Shown here: positions 7,661-16,307 of the stretch, in pieces
Numbering within the stretch: the stretch's first letter is position 1
How the letters are laid out: each line of letters opens with the position of its first letter
Origin: Verrucomicrobiota bacterium
Lineage (GTDB): Bacteria; Verrucomicrobiota; Verrucomicrobiia; Limisphaerales; J093
Length of the DNA: 64,000 nt
Reading direction: 5' to 3'
Assembly (NCBI GenBank): GCA_022710935.1
Contig: JAKLFY010000019.1
Location: forward strand, 1 to 64,000
The notes under the pieces: model-generated
The model's input: the letters and a program-made list of their open reading frames with translations, nothing else
Databases searched by the model: none
Told to the model about the DNA's origin: nothing
Position numbers and translations under genes: made by a program

Positions 7661-9307
7661 TCAATTCGAGACCACCGGCAGAATAATGCAGGTCGGATGC
7701 CGGGCCTCGACGAAGACAGTGTTCTGGGCCGCCTGCCGGCGCGCGCTCGTCCGGAACGGCTCGCCCGTGTTGGGATTGGGATCGAAGCCGGGGGCGCTGC
7801 TCGAGGTGAGATGAAGCCGGACGCGATGGCCTCGATTGAAGACGATGCTCGTCGAGCCAAGATCGATTGCGAAGGGATAATGCCGGCCAGGCTTGAGCAG
7901 CTTCTCGCGAGCGAACGACTTCCGAAACCGCGCCCGCAACTGCCCTTCACAGACGTTCATTGACCGGCCGTCGGGGTAGACATCACAGAGCCGGGCGAAG
8001 AAGTCGGTGTCCGGGGCGTCACTCGATGCCCAAAGCTTGACCCGCACGCGCCCGGTGACCTCGATGGGCGTGTCGAGCGGCTCGGTCGAGAACACCAAAA
8101 CATCGTCGCGGCTCTCGATCGGACGCTGATCTTTGGGCCCGGCCGGGATCGTGAGCTGCGGTCCGCCCAAAGTGGGCACCGGCTGAGCCGGGTCGTACCG
8201 GTAGGAGAGCCAGGCGGACGGGGCCGTCGGCACGCTTCGGGACAGAGTCCGATCCGCCGCGCAATAGAAAGGGGTCGGTTTCGAGGGCACGGGCGGCCAG
8301 CCATCGGCCTGGCGCCAGACATTGCCGGGAGCCTGCGGGTCGTCCGCATCGCCCATGACGTAGTAGACCACGGCAGGCTGCTCGGGGATGCCATTGGAAA
8401 CGCCTTTCAACGTCGAATCGAACCAGCGCCACGCATCGTGAAAATCGGTCGGCGGCGTCTTGCCATTGGGAAACTCAAGATCGCCGGCCTTGTCCTGGAA
8501 CACCCCGTGCGTCCAGGGGCCCATGACGAGCCTCTGCCGCCCTTTGGCTCGGGGCCCGCCCCGCTCCTGGCAGCCCACAAACGCGTCGATCGAGCCCTGC
8601 GCAAAGATGTCAAACCAGCCGCCAATGTGGACCCCGGATGCATTCGCCTTCCCATAGCGACGATCCAACTGCCGCGCGCGCCAGTATCTGTCCAGACGCG
8701 GATGGCTGGTCCAAAGGGTCAGGGCGTCCGGACTGAACTTCGAGATGCGCAGCCAGTCCTCGATCATCGCTTTCTTGAACACGCCGCCCGGGTAGACGCA
8801 GTCGCGATAGAGGTTGGGCGCGCCCACCGTGATGTGTTGCGATGTGATGCGCGAAGACCCGGCACCGGCCAGCAGCAACTGCGTGATCCCCACGGCCGAA
8901 CCGCCGTATGTGCCGATCTTGCCGTTGCACCACCGCTGACTCGACAGCCAGGCGGCGGTGTCAAAACCGTCCGCCGCCCCGTCCCAGCCGTCCGTCTCAA
9001 ATGGCAGATTCGGCCCTTCGGACCCGAACCGCCCGCGCGTGTCCTGGACCACGATGGCGTAACCGCGACGCGCCCCCTCGGCGCCAATGTTGCCGACATT
9101 CTCCTTGTTGTACGGCGTGCGGATCAGGATGGCGGGAAACGGGCCTTCGCCCTCGGGCAGGAAAACGTCCGTTGCCAGGCGGACGCCGTCGCGCATGGGC
9201 AGATCGAGCGTCTGCTTCGGCGGCGGCGCGGCCTCGATCCGAAGGACCCACACAGCGCAGAGCGCGAGCCGGCGCAGACCAACCGCGGAGGTGCGAGGAA
9301 AGTTCAT
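7661..9307 (-). CDS. Secreted CocE/NonD family hydrolase
   Basis: This is an alpha/beta hydrolase of the CocE/NonD (X-Pro dipeptidyl-peptidase S15-like) family, acting on esters or amides. A Sec-type signal peptide spans roughly the first 28 residues from MNFPRTS. The catalytic core begins with MRDGVRLATDVFLP, then IRTPYNK and QDTRGRFGSEG. The nucleophile elbow is GTYGGSAVG, with Ser in the expected position, and GPWTHG near the middle supplies a conserved His region. A jelly-roll C-terminal domain typical of the family (GRVRVKLWASSDAPDTDF) follows. I chose the second ATG because the signal peptide starts there; an upstream ATG at 9334 adds nine residues. It is likely co-transcribed with the downstream oxidoreductase gene. 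The natural substrate is unknown. Confidence 0.9.
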   Translation of the reverse strand: MNFPRTSAVGLRRLALCAVWVLRIEAAPPPKQTLDLPMRDGVRLATDVFLPEGEGPFPAILIRTPYNKENVGNIGAEGARRGYAIVVQDTRGRFGSEGPNLPFETDGWDGAADGFDTAAWLSSQRWCNGKIGTYGGSAVGITQLLLAGAGSSRITSQHITVGAPNLYRDCVYPGGVFKKAMIEDWLRISKFSPDALTLWTSHPRLDRYWRARQLDRRYGKANASGVHIGGWFDIFAQGSIDAFVGCQERGGPRAKGRQRLVMGPWTHGVFQDKAGDLEFPNGKTPPTDFHDAWRWFDSTLKGVSNGIPEQPAVVYYVMGDADDPQAPGNVWRQADGWPPVPSKPTPFYCAADRTLSRSVPTAPSAWLSYRYDPAQPVPTLGGPQLTIPAGPKDQRPIESRDDVLVFSTEPLDTPIEVTGRVRVKLWASSDAPDTDFFARLCDVYPDGRSMNVCEGQLRARFRKSFAREKLLKPGRHYPFAIDLGSTSIVFNRGHRVRLHLTSSSAPGFDPNPNTGEPFRTSARRQAAQNTVFVEARHPTCIILPVVSN

Positions 9308-9438
9308 GTGCGAACCATGCCAGCCGGATCGCATTGAGGCAATGGGGTCACATCTTCATATTTGACATTGCATCGGAATGAAACTTGATCGAGCGCACGG
9401 AGCATGGTAGTTTCGCAGCAATTCCCAAGGGTCCACCT

Positions 9439-10266
9439 ATGAAAACCAACATGCGAAGAGGCGCCGCTTTCACCCTCATCGAGCTGCTCGTGGTCATCGC
9501 CATCATCGCGATCCTCGCGTCCCTGCTGCTCCCTGCATTGGGCAAGGCCAAACTCAAGGCCCAGGGCGTCCAGTGCATGAGCAACCACAAACAACTGGCT
9601 CTCGCGTGGCGATTGTACTCCGATGACAACGGGGATGTTCTGCTCTTCGCGAGTCAAGGCAGCGACACGAAGACGCACCCGTACGCGTGGCTGGTTGAAG
9701 ACGGATCGGTTCCCTACGGCTGCAGCGTGCGTGCCATTACGAACAGCCCGCTCTGGCAATACGCAGGCTGCGCGCTCGAACTCTTCAGGTGCCCGGCCTA
9801 CAGTGCCCGCCTGTACGCCAATGGCCGCTGGTACCCGCGGGTCCGCAGCATGAGCATGAACTTGTACCTGGGCGGCTTCGGCGGCTCGACCGTCGGCACT
9901 GCCTGGGGGCAGGCCCGCGTGTTCCTCCGCTTCTCGGATCTCGTCGACCCGGGACCGGCCGGGACTTTTGTCTTCCTCGACCAGCGTGAGGACAGCATCA
10001 ACTGGGGCAACTTCGCCGCCGACATGACGGGCTATCCCGACAAGCCGGCCCAGCGGCAATTCAACCAGGACATTCCCGGCAGCTACCATCATCGCGCCGG
10101 CGGCTTTTCGTTTGCCGACGGCCACTCGGAGATTCACCGCTGGCTCGATCCACGCACGATGCCGCGCCTGCAGCGTCCGCCGGTCGGCTTCGGGGTCATC
10201 CCCTCCCCGCACAATCCCGACATCTTCTGGCTCCAGGAGCACTCGACACGCCTGGTGACGCGATAA
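9439..10266 (+). CDS. Pseudopilin-like prepilin-type cleavage/methylation protein
   Basis: This is a secreted or surface protein (275 aa) with a class III (type IV pilin-like) signal: a short basic leader ending in Ala-Phe and then [19 protein letters not shown], with Glu at position +5. PilD-type peptidase would cut before the Phe. The body ends with the [19 protein letters not shown] segment, an H-X9-DG-type motif shared with the proteins at 49676 and 56127. Such proteins are strongly expanded in Verrucomicrobia, Lentisphaerae and Planctomycetes, and their role is unknown. The start is the ATG before KTNMRR; an earlier in-frame ATG at 9385 gives an unusually long leader. Confidence 0.88.
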   Translation: MKTNMRRGAAFTLIELLVVIAIIAILASLLLPALGKAKLKAQGVQCMSNHKQLALAWRLYSDDNGDVLLFASQGSDTKTHPYAWLVEDGSVPYGCSVRAITNSPLWQYAGCALELFRCPAYSARLYANGRWYPRVRSMSMNLYLGGFGGSTVGTAWGQARVFLRFSDLVDPGPAGTFVFLDQREDSINWGNFAADMTGYPDKPAQRQFNQDIPGSYHHRAGGFSFADGHSEIHRWLDPRTMPRLQRPPVGFGVIPSPHNPDIFWLQEHSTRLVTR

Positions 10267-10329
10267 CGGGCCGGTGTTCCGTCCTGAATCGGTGAGGGGT
10301 TCCACAAAGACTCGAGGCGGACCACCAAT

Positions 10330-10472
10330 ACGGGTCAGTTCCCGATTTTATCATATGCTTCGCCGGCTCCTTTACGGCTGGCGATGCTGCGCGTGGCGGA
10401 CTTACCCCGCGGTCCCACCCACACGACTGTGCGCCTGTCCTGAGAACATGAGAATATCAAGAACTGACCCGT
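10330..10472. repeat. 143-bp element with 27-bp inverted ends, RAYT-flank-like
   Basis: The left arm at 10330-10356 and the right arm at 10446-10472 are imperfect inverted repeats: ACGGGTCAGTTC is perfect in both, followed by a less exact extension GAT..T.TCAT. The core GGGTCAGTTCC resembles the GGGGTCAGTCCC flanks of the transposase at 182-1201. The 90 bp between the arms hold no gene. I read it as a small non-autonomous derivative of a RAYT-type unit. Confidence 0.6.
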
Positions 10473-10519
10473 TTACGTTTACGGATCGGGTTCAACGCGG
10501 AGCGTGTGATCGATCCAGG

Positions 10520-10930
10520 CTACGGCTTGGATGCGGGCGGCGGCAGGCTTTGTCCGTCCACTTCGGATGGGGTGACTCGTTCGAGAATGATGCCAAAGGG
10601 CGTGTGGACCTCGACCCTCAATCGAAACTGGCTCTCGTCTTCGATCGGAGCCAGATCGACAAACACGCGGATGTCGCGCGCCTCGAGCCGGTTCACGATC
10701 TCGGGGGCCCCGCTGACCTGCACGTCCACCGTGCTGGGATCCACCCGCACGGCACGCCGATCCTCCGCGCTGGTCATGATTGTGATCGGGAGTTGGCGGA
10801 GGACGCGCGACCCTCTGGGCTGATTGCGCGAGGGAGTCCCCGACTTGAGCGTCATCCAGACCACGGTCGCGGAGACAAGAGCGATCACCTTCCACCGCAA
10901 GTTGTGGGTCAGGATGCGGGGCAGGCGCAT
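10520..10930 (-). CDS. YbbR-like (CdaR-type) membrane-anchored protein
   Basis: This short protein (136 aa) has an N-terminal signal anchor (LRWKVIALVSATVVWMTL) and a single YbbR-like beta domain, recognisable by VDVQVSGAPEIVNRLEA and the VFVDLAPI strand. CdaR proteins with several YbbR repeats modulate the diadenylate cyclase CdaA in Firmicutes. Here the gene follows cdaA at a 4-bp distance, so a regulatory partnership is likely, though only one repeat is present. The start at MRLPRIL is chosen because it gives the membrane anchor directly; upstream in-frame sequence is antisense-like and overlaps cdaA. Confidence 0.82.
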   Translation of the reverse strand: MRLPRILTHNLRWKVIALVSATVVWMTLKSGTPSRNQPRGSRVLRQLPITIMTSAEDRRAVRVDPSTVDVQVSGAPEIVNRLEARDIRVFVDLAPIEDESQFRLRVEVHTPFGIILERVTPSEVDGQSLPPPASKP

Positions 10931-10934
10931 ACAA

Positions 10935-11774
10935 TCAGTCCGATTTCGCCCGGGCGGGTCCGACGACGCCGGCGGCGGGCTCACGGGTAACGAGCGCGCG
11001 CATCCACTCCCCCACGGTGCGCGAGCGGGGGACCCGCACCAGGACTGAGGTGAGGAAAGACCGCAGCTCCTCGAATGTGACTCCGCGGACCAACTGTCCC
11101 CTGTAGGCGTAGGACACGGCCCCGGTCTCCTCGGAGACCACGACAACGACGGCGTCCGTCTCCTCCGACAGCCCGATGGCCGCGCGGTGCCGCGTGCCGA
11201 ACGATTTGCTGAGGTCCTGCCGCTGTGTGAGGGGGAAGATGCACGCGGCGTTCATGATGCGGTTGCCGCGCAGGATGACCCCGCCGTCGTGGATCGCGTT
11301 GTTGGGGAAGAAGATCGTTTCGAGCATCTCGGGCGTGACCTCGGCATCGACGACGATTCCCGACTCGACGACTTCCTGGAGCTGGATCGATTGTTCGATG
11401 GCGAGCAGCATGCCGATCCGCACGTCCGCCAGCCGCTCCGCTGTCTTGATGATGACCTCGATGTTCTCCCGCTGCTCGCGGGTGCTGGCGAAGAAAGAGA
11501 GGCTGCCGAGTTCGGCGAGCATGCGGCGCAGCTCAGGCTGAAAAATGACGATCACGGCCACGGCGAAGAACGCGAAGAAGTTGCCCAGAAGACCGCGGAA
11601 GACCTCGAGTTTGAGCGCCTGCGCAAGCACCGTCAGAACCATGAGCACAAGAAGGAACCCGGTCACCACCGGAGCGCCGCGGGTCCCGCGCACCAGCATG
11701 ACGGCGTAGTAGATGCCGATCGCGAGAATGAGGATCTCGACGAACGCCCGCCAATCATGTGGGAACCAATCCAT
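10935..11774 (-). CDS. cdaA: Diadenylate cyclase CdaA
   Basis: This enzyme (279 aa) makes cyclic di-AMP from two ATP. Three N-terminal membrane helices (about residues 10-30, 36-52 and 62-78) precede a DAC domain containing NNAIHDGGVIL (DGG at 163-165) and GTRHRAAIGLSE (RHR at 195-197), the two signature motifs of diadenylate cyclases. Length and topology match CdaA. The start codon directly follows the folP stop (TGAATG), and the YbbR-like gene follows 4 bp after its own stop, giving a tight folP-cdaA-ybbR unit. Unlike Firmicutes, glmM is not adjacent. c-di-AMP usually governs potassium/osmolyte balance and wall homeostasis. Confidence 0.96.
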   Translation of the reverse strand: MDWFPHDWRAFVEILILAIGIYYAVMLVRGTRGAPVVTGFLLVLMVLTVLAQALKLEVFRGLLGNFFAFFAVAVIVIFQPELRRMLAELGSLSFFASTREQRENIEVIIKTAERLADVRIGMLLAIEQSIQLQEVVESGIVVDAEVTPEMLETIFFPNNAIHDGGVILRGNRIMNAACIFPLTQRQDLSKSFGTRHRAAIGLSEETDAVVVVVSEETGAVSYAYRGQLVRGVTFEELRSFLTSVLVRVPRSRTVGEWMRALVTREPAAGVVGPARAKSD

Positions 11775-12635
11775 TCAAAGTCCTGGGCACGCAGCCGTTG
11801 CCGCCCGGGCGCGCAGAGCCTCGATCACACGCAGGGCCTGACACGTGGCCGCCACGTCATGTGTCCGAAACACTTGCACGCCGGCATTCGCCGCCCACGC
11901 CGTGCAGGCGAGCGCCCCCGGCAATCGAGCGTCCAAGTCCGCCCCCAACAAACGACCGAGAAAGGACTTGCGGGAAACGCCGAGCAACAATGGTCGGTGC
12001 AAGCCTTTATAGGATTCCAGGCCGGCGAGCAAATCCAAATTATGGGCCAGATCCTTCCCGAACCCGATTCCGACGTCCAACGCGACCTGGTCGGGCCCGA
12101 CACCGCACTGGGCCAAACGGGCCAGGCGGTCTGTGAAGAACTCGCCCACTTCACGGACGACGTCGTTGTACGAGGGGTTCTGCTGCATGGTGGCGGGTGT
12201 TCCCTGCATGTGCATGCAGACGTATCCGGCCTGCGCGTCGGCCACCACTCGCCAGAGGGCGTCATCGGTCCGCCTCGCCTCGACGTCGTTGACCAGGCTC
12301 GCCCCGGCAGCCAGAGCGGCCCGCGCGACGCCGGTTTTGCGCGTGTCGACGGACACCGGCACCGGCACCTGGCGGGCCAGCTCCTCGATTACGGGCAAGA
12401 CGCGCCGCAGCTCCTCCGCCTCGGGCACGGGGGTCGCGTTGGGACGCGTCGATTCCCCGCCGACATCCAGGAGATCGGCGCCCTCAGCCACCAGTTCCCG
12501 GGCATGCGCAATGGCAGCCTCCGGATCGAAGTACCGCCCTCCGTCCGAGAAGGAGTCCGGAGTGACGTTCACTATGCCCATCACGAGCGCTGGGCGTGGG
12601 AAGAGAAACTCGAATCGGCGGCAGGACCAACGCAT
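11775..12635 (-). CDS. folP: Dihydropteroate synthase
   Basis: The enzyme condenses p-aminobenzoate with 6-hydroxymethyl-dihydropterin pyrophosphate in folate synthesis. At 286 aa it has the two Prosite-type signatures: MGIVNVTPDSFSDGG (about 19-33) and GADLLDVGGESTRPN (about 52-66). It also has SVDTRK, INDV-like LVNDV and GFGKDLAHNL with the LLLGVSRKSFLG region. All key loops are intact. It is the first gene of the folP-cdaA-YbbR unit, with its stop directly abutting the cdaA ATG. Confidence 0.96.
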   Translation of the reverse strand: MRWSCRRFEFLFPRPALVMGIVNVTPDSFSDGGRYFDPEAAIAHARELVAEGADLLDVGGESTRPNATPVPEAEELRRVLPVIEELARQVPVPVSVDTRKTGVARAALAAGASLVNDVEARRTDDALWRVVADAQAGYVCMHMQGTPATMQQNPSYNDVVREVGEFFTDRLARLAQCGVGPDQVALDVGIGFGKDLAHNLDLLAGLESYKGLHRPLLLGVSRKSFLGRLLGADLDARLPGALACTAWAANAGVQVFRTHDVAATCQALRVIEALRARAATAACPGL

Positions 12636-12706
12636 AGCATGAGAGCTGAGTCCTTCGCTGCATACGTCCGCTGACCCCGTGTTCGGGGCGTTCAGGATTC
12701 AAGCGC

Positions 12707-13816
12707 TCAGTTCATTCGCATGGGCATGATCACGTAAAGAAACGGCCCGTTCACCTTGACGACCCCCGGGCTCAACTCGTCGCTCAGTTCCAGGAAGACT
12801 TCGTCATTATCCAGCGCCTTCAATGCATCGAGGAGGAAGCCTGGATTGAAGGCGACAGCAAGATCGGGGCCCTTGTAATTGATGGCGAGCGTCTCGCGCG
12901 CCTCTCCGATCTCGGGCGTATTGGCGGTGATGGCCAGGGTGTTGCGGGTGAAGGAGAGCTTGACCGAATTGGACTTCTCGCTGGTCATGAGCTCGGCACG
13001 CCGCAACGCCTGGACGAGCTCCTCGCGCACCAGTGGGATGCGTTCCTTGGATTCCCGGGGAATGACCTGTTGGTAATTTGGATACGTCCCCTCGACGAGC
13101 TTTGAAATGGCGAGGATGTTGAGGAGGCCCTCGCCGCGCATGTCGAAGGCGACCTGATTGTCGCCGACGCTGATTTCGACGTCGCCTTTATCCTGAAGCA
13201 GCCGGCTCAGTTCGGCCACTGTCTTTGTCGGCACGATGAACTCGGTCTGGTTCTCAGCGGCGATGTCCACCTCCTCGTCCGTCAGCGCGAGCCGGCGGCC
13301 GTCCGTGGCGACCAGAGTCACCTTATGCTCGCGGAGGCTGACAAACAAGCCGTTGAGCACATAACGCGCCTCGTCATTCGAGACGGCAAAGGCGGTGCGT
13401 CGCAGCATGCCTTTGACCTTCTCCTGAGGCAGCGCGACCCGCTTGCTGTCGGCAAAGGCCGGACGGGGCGGAAAATCCTCCGCCGGGAGCCCATGGATTT
13501 TGAAGAACGAGGCCCCGGACGTAAGGCTGCAGACGTTCTTCTCGTCGACGTCGAGTTCGATTTCCGGAGTGCCCAGTTCACGCACGATGCTGAAAAGACG
13601 GCGGACGGGCAATGTCGTGGCACCAACCTTCTCGACCTTGGCTTCGACACTGCAGGCGATCGACACGTCGAGGTCCGTGGCTGTCAGAGCAAGGCGCCCT
13701 TGTTCGGCCTGGAGGAGAACGTTCGACAGAATGGGCAGGGTCGTCCGGCTCCCGACCACATTCTGCACCGCCTGAAGGCCATTGATGAGCTGCTCTCTGG
13801 CGATTGTGAGTTTCAT
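12707..13816 (-). CDS. dnaN: DNA polymerase III sliding clamp (beta subunit)
   Basis: The beta clamp (369 aa) encircles DNA as a dimer and tethers DNA polymerase III and other partners. The start MKLTIAREQLINGLQAVQNVVGSRTTLPILSNVLL matches the family N-terminus, and the end reads VKVNGPFLYVIMPMRMN, the conserved MPMR C-terminus that lines the peptide-binding cleft. All three clamp domains are present and length is normal. It stands alone, without dnaA or recF beside it, and is followed by folP on the same strand after 71 bp. A DnaA-box-like site lies 52 bp upstream of the start codon. Confidence 0.97.
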   Translation of the reverse strand: MKLTIAREQLINGLQAVQNVVGSRTTLPILSNVLLQAEQGRLALTATDLDVSIACSVEAKVEKVGATTLPVRRLFSIVRELGTPEIELDVDEKNVCSLTSGASFFKIHGLPAEDFPPRPAFADSKRVALPQEKVKGMLRRTAFAVSNDEARYVLNGLFVSLREHKVTLVATDGRRLALTDEEVDIAAENQTEFIVPTKTVAELSRLLQDKGDVEISVGDNQVAFDMRGEGLLNILAISKLVEGTYPNYQQVIPRESKERIPLVREELVQALRRAELMTSEKSNSVKLSFTRNTLAITANTPEIGEARETLAINYKGPDLAVAFNPGFLLDALKALDNDEVFLELSDELSPGVVKVNGPFLYVIMPMRMN

Positions 13817-13867
13817 GGGCGCATAGGATGATGCTGCAAACGGTCAAAAAAGACTCTTATTATGGTG

Positions 13868-13876
13868 TGTGAATAA
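13868..13876 (-). promoter_or_regulatory. DnaA-box-like sequence upstream of dnaN
   Basis: TGTGAATAA on the plus strand is TTATTCACA on the minus strand, a perfect match to the TTATNCACA consensus. A second near-match TTGTTCACA lies at 14000-14008. One perfect box could be chance, but its place in the dnaN upstream region makes autoregulation by DnaA plausible. Two boxes are too few to call an origin. Confidence 0.4.
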
Positions 13877-14018
13877 TTGAAACAGTTCACGCTGTCAAGG
13901 TCACGGCAAGGAGTTGCGTTGCCTGGCCGTTGCGAACAGCCCGACGCCGACCCCCGAACAACACCGCCTCGATCGAGTTGCCAGCCTCTTATCGGTCGGT
14001 TGTTCACAGTCCATTCGC

Positions 14019-15401
14019 TCACTTGTTTTCCGGCTCGCGCCTCAGCGGGGCATCCGGGCCCAAGCCGTACTGCGCGATCTTGTTATAGAGCGTCTGTCGG
14101 CCGATGCCCAGGCGCTTGGCCGTGGCGAGCTTGTTTCCCTGGGTTTCTCTCAAGACGCGCGCGATCGTGTCGCGCTCGACCGCCTCGAGCGGAGTCAGGG
14201 CGGCATGGCTTTGGGCGCCCGCCGCCGAATGACCGGCTGCTATGACGGACAGATCGGTCGGCTGAATCATTGCTCCTTCACACAGCAGGACGGCCCGTTG
14301 GATCTCGTTCTCGAGCTCGCGGACATTGCCTGGCCACGCGTGCTGGCGCAGAGAATCGATGGCAGCGGGCGAGAAGTCGGTCACGGGACGCGCCGCCTGC
14401 GACGCGAAGCGGCGGAGGAAGGCCTGTGCCAGAGGCACGATATCCTCGCGGCGCTCCCGCAATGGCGGCAACTCGATCCGCACCGCCGCGACGCGATAGT
14501 AGAGATCTTCGCGCAGCTTGCGCTCCTCGAGCAGTGTTGGCAGGGGGCGATTGGTTGCCGCGACAATCCGGCAGTCGGTCGCATAGGCCGCCCGGCCTCC
14601 GACGGGCCGGACGCGCTTCTCCTGCAACACACGGAGCAGTTTGGCTTGCGTGTCGAGCGGCATCTCGCTGATTTCATCGAGGAAGAGCGATCCGCCCTCC
14701 GCCTGGCGGAAGAGCCCTTCGCGGTCGGAGACCGCGCCGGTGTAGGCTCCCTTCACGGCGCCAAACAGCTCACTTTCGATCAACTCGCGCGGCAATGCGG
14801 CGCAGTTGACCTTGACGAGCGGGCCCGAGCTGCGATGGCTCAGCGCATGGATAAGATCGGCGATCACTTCCTTGCCGGTTCCGCTCTCGCCGCACAGGAG
14901 AACGGCGGCGTCACTGGGCGCAACGCGCTCGACCAGGCGCAGCACCTGTTGCATCGCCGGGCTGCGAAAGATCGGGGAAGCGCCACCGCCGAGGGTGGAC
15001 AGGGCATCGCGGAGGGCGTGTGTCTGGGCGAGGAGTTGCGTGTGCTCGGCTGCACGCTGGATGAGCAAGCGCAACGCGGGCACATCCACCGGCTTGCCGA
15101 CGAAGTGGAAGGCGCCGAGCTTCGTTGCCTCGACAGCGGCGTCGAAGGTGCCATAGCCGGTCAGGACGATCACTTCCGAGCGCGGCCAGCGGCGCTTGAC
15201 CTGCGGGAGCAGCGCGATGCCATCCCCGTCAGGCAACTGCCAATCCAGGATAATCACATCCGGAGCGGGGGACTCCGGCAGGCGAAACAGGCTGGCGGCA
15301 TCAAGCGCGACGCTTGGCTCGTGGCCCGCTTCCGACAGAACCGCCTGCAGCATTTGGCAGACAGCCTGATCGTCATCGACCACGAGGACACGTGTCTTCA
15401 T
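14019..15401 (-). CDS. NtrC-family sigma-54 response regulator
   Basis: This transcription activator (460 aa) has three domains. A receiver carries phosphoacceptor Asp53 (IILDWQLPDGDG) and Lys103. A sigma-54 AAA+ domain follows, with Walker A GESGTGKE at 171-178, Walker B SLFLDEI near 238-244 and the R-finger region LREDLYYRV. A C-terminal Fis-type helix-turn-helix reads NKLATAKRLGIGRQTLYNKI. The sigma-54 contact loop reads GAYTGA (218-223), not GAFTGA, a conservative change found in some active regulators. No sensor kinase is adjacent, so its partner is encoded elsewhere. Its ATG overlaps the stop of the small upstream gene (TGATG), implying translational coupling. The alternative GTG start is one codon upstream. 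Confidence 0.94.
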   Translation of the reverse strand: MKTRVLVVDDDQAVCQMLQAVLSEAGHEPSVALDAASLFRLPESPAPDVIILDWQLPDGDGIALLPQVKRRWPRSEVIVLTGYGTFDAAVEATKLGAFHFVGKPVDVPALRLLIQRAAEHTQLLAQTHALRDALSTLGGGASPIFRSPAMQQVLRLVERVAPSDAAVLLCGESGTGKEVIADLIHALSHRSSGPLVKVNCAALPRELIESELFGAVKGAYTGAVSDREGLFRQAEGGSLFLDEISEMPLDTQAKLLRVLQEKRVRPVGGRAAYATDCRIVAATNRPLPTLLEERKLREDLYYRVAAVRIELPPLRERREDIVPLAQAFLRRFASQAARPVTDFSPAAIDSLRQHAWPGNVRELENEIQRAVLLCEGAMIQPTDLSVIAAGHSAAGAQSHAALTPLEAVERDTIARVLRETQGNKLATAKRLGIGRQTLYNKIAQYGLGPDAPLRREPENK

Positions 15402-15727
15402 CACTCCCAGGACACCGCCGGGAACAGCTCGCGGATGCGCTGCCGGATCCTCTCCACTTCAGCCATCGGCATGCGGCGGCGCGGCATGCGGCGCTCGACG
15501 GCCTCGAGCAACTGGAGCCAATCCGCCAAGGGTGGATTGGGGACTGGGCGCCAGTCCTCGTAGCGTCGATGGCGTTCGAAGAAGCGCCACGTGCCGCCCA
15601 CGCGATGGGCATAAACCTGCCAGTGCTCGCCCTGCTCGTCGACGCGGCGCCATCCGATTTCCGTTTTGGCTGACACAAGTTGCTTTTGCCGGATGTCCCG
15701 ACTCGAAGCGCCAAGTCGCGGCGCCAT
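15401..15727 (-). CDS. Small basic Trp-rich protein of unknown function, coupled to the response regulator
   Basis: I do not recognise this protein (108 aa at most). It is rich in Trp and Arg, with EIGWRRVDEQGEHWQVYAHR in the middle, suggesting a compact beta fold, and then a helical, strongly basic tail (ERRMPRRRMPM). Its stop overlaps the ATG of the sigma-54 regulator gene, and its start lies 18 bp after ispF, so it belongs to an ispF-orf-regulator run. A GTG before SAKTEIGW would give about 91 aa and is an equally plausible start. The coupling makes it a candidate accessory factor of the regulator, but this is only inferred from position. Confidence 0.6.
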   Translation of the reverse strand: MAPRLGASSRDIRQKQLVSAKTEIGWRRVDEQGEHWQVYAHRVGGTWRFFERHRRYEDWRPVPNPPLADWLQLLEAVERRMPRRRMPMAEVERIRQRIRELFPAVSWE

Positions 15728-15745
15728 CCCGGGATCTCGCTCGGG

Positions 15746-16225
15746 TTACTGGGGGAGCTCGAGGCTGACCACAGCCAGGGCAGCGATGCCTTCGTCGCGT
15801 CCCAGGAAGCCAAGCCCCTCATTGGTGGTCGCTTTGATCGAGAGGCGACCCGGATGGAGCTCGAGGACGTGCGAGATGTTCGATTTCATGGCGTGCAGAT
15901 GAGGCGCCAGCATCGGCTGCTCGGCGACAACCGTCGAATCGATATTGACGATCCGGCCCCCACGCAGATTGACCAGGCGGGCCGCTTCGTGCAGGAAAAC
16001 CTTGCTGGGTGCGTTATGCCAGCGCGGGTCGGTATTCGGAAAGAGCTGGCCGATATCCCCCTCGCCCAGGGCCCCGAAGATGGCGTCACAAATGGCATGG
16101 AGCAGGACGTCGGCGTCCGAGTGTCCCTCGAGCCCCTTGTTGTGATGCAGATCAACACCGCCCAGTATGAGCTTCCGTCCCTCGACCAGGCGGTGCACAT
16201 CATAGCCGATCCCCACGTGGTTCAT
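15746..16225 (-). CDS. ispF: 2-C-methyl-D-erythritol 2,4-cyclodiphosphate synthase
   Basis: IspF (159 aa) catalyses the cyclisation step of the non-mevalonate (MEP) isoprenoid pathway. The start MNHVGIGYDVHRLVEG contains the zinc-ligand DVH, and GLEGHSDADVLLHAICDA is the second family signature with His and Asp ligands. Further conserved parts are the GDIGQLFPNTDPRW loop, IDSTVVAEQPML and KATTNEGLGFLGRDEGIAA, which end the protein as expected. I start at the ATG that gives the family N-terminus; an upstream in-frame ATG at 16345 runs into the neighbouring GH116 gene. Confidence 0.96.
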   Translation of the reverse strand: MNHVGIGYDVHRLVEGRKLILGGVDLHHNKGLEGHSDADVLLHAICDAIFGALGEGDIGQLFPNTDPRWHNAPSKVFLHEAARLVNLRGGRIVNIDSTVVAEQPMLAPHLHAMKSNISHVLELHPGRLSIKATTNEGLGFLGRDEGIAALAVVSLELPQ

Positions 16226-16307
16226 GGCGGCATTATAGACGGATCCCCCCGCGATTGTAAACCAGGAGAAACGCGGGAGAAACGCAGGACTGGACGCCGG
16301 TCGGCGC

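Noticed and set aside
13817-14018. Replication origin near dnaN
   Set aside because: Only one perfect and one near DnaA box, no AT-rich unwinding stretch and no dnaA; the evidence is too thin.
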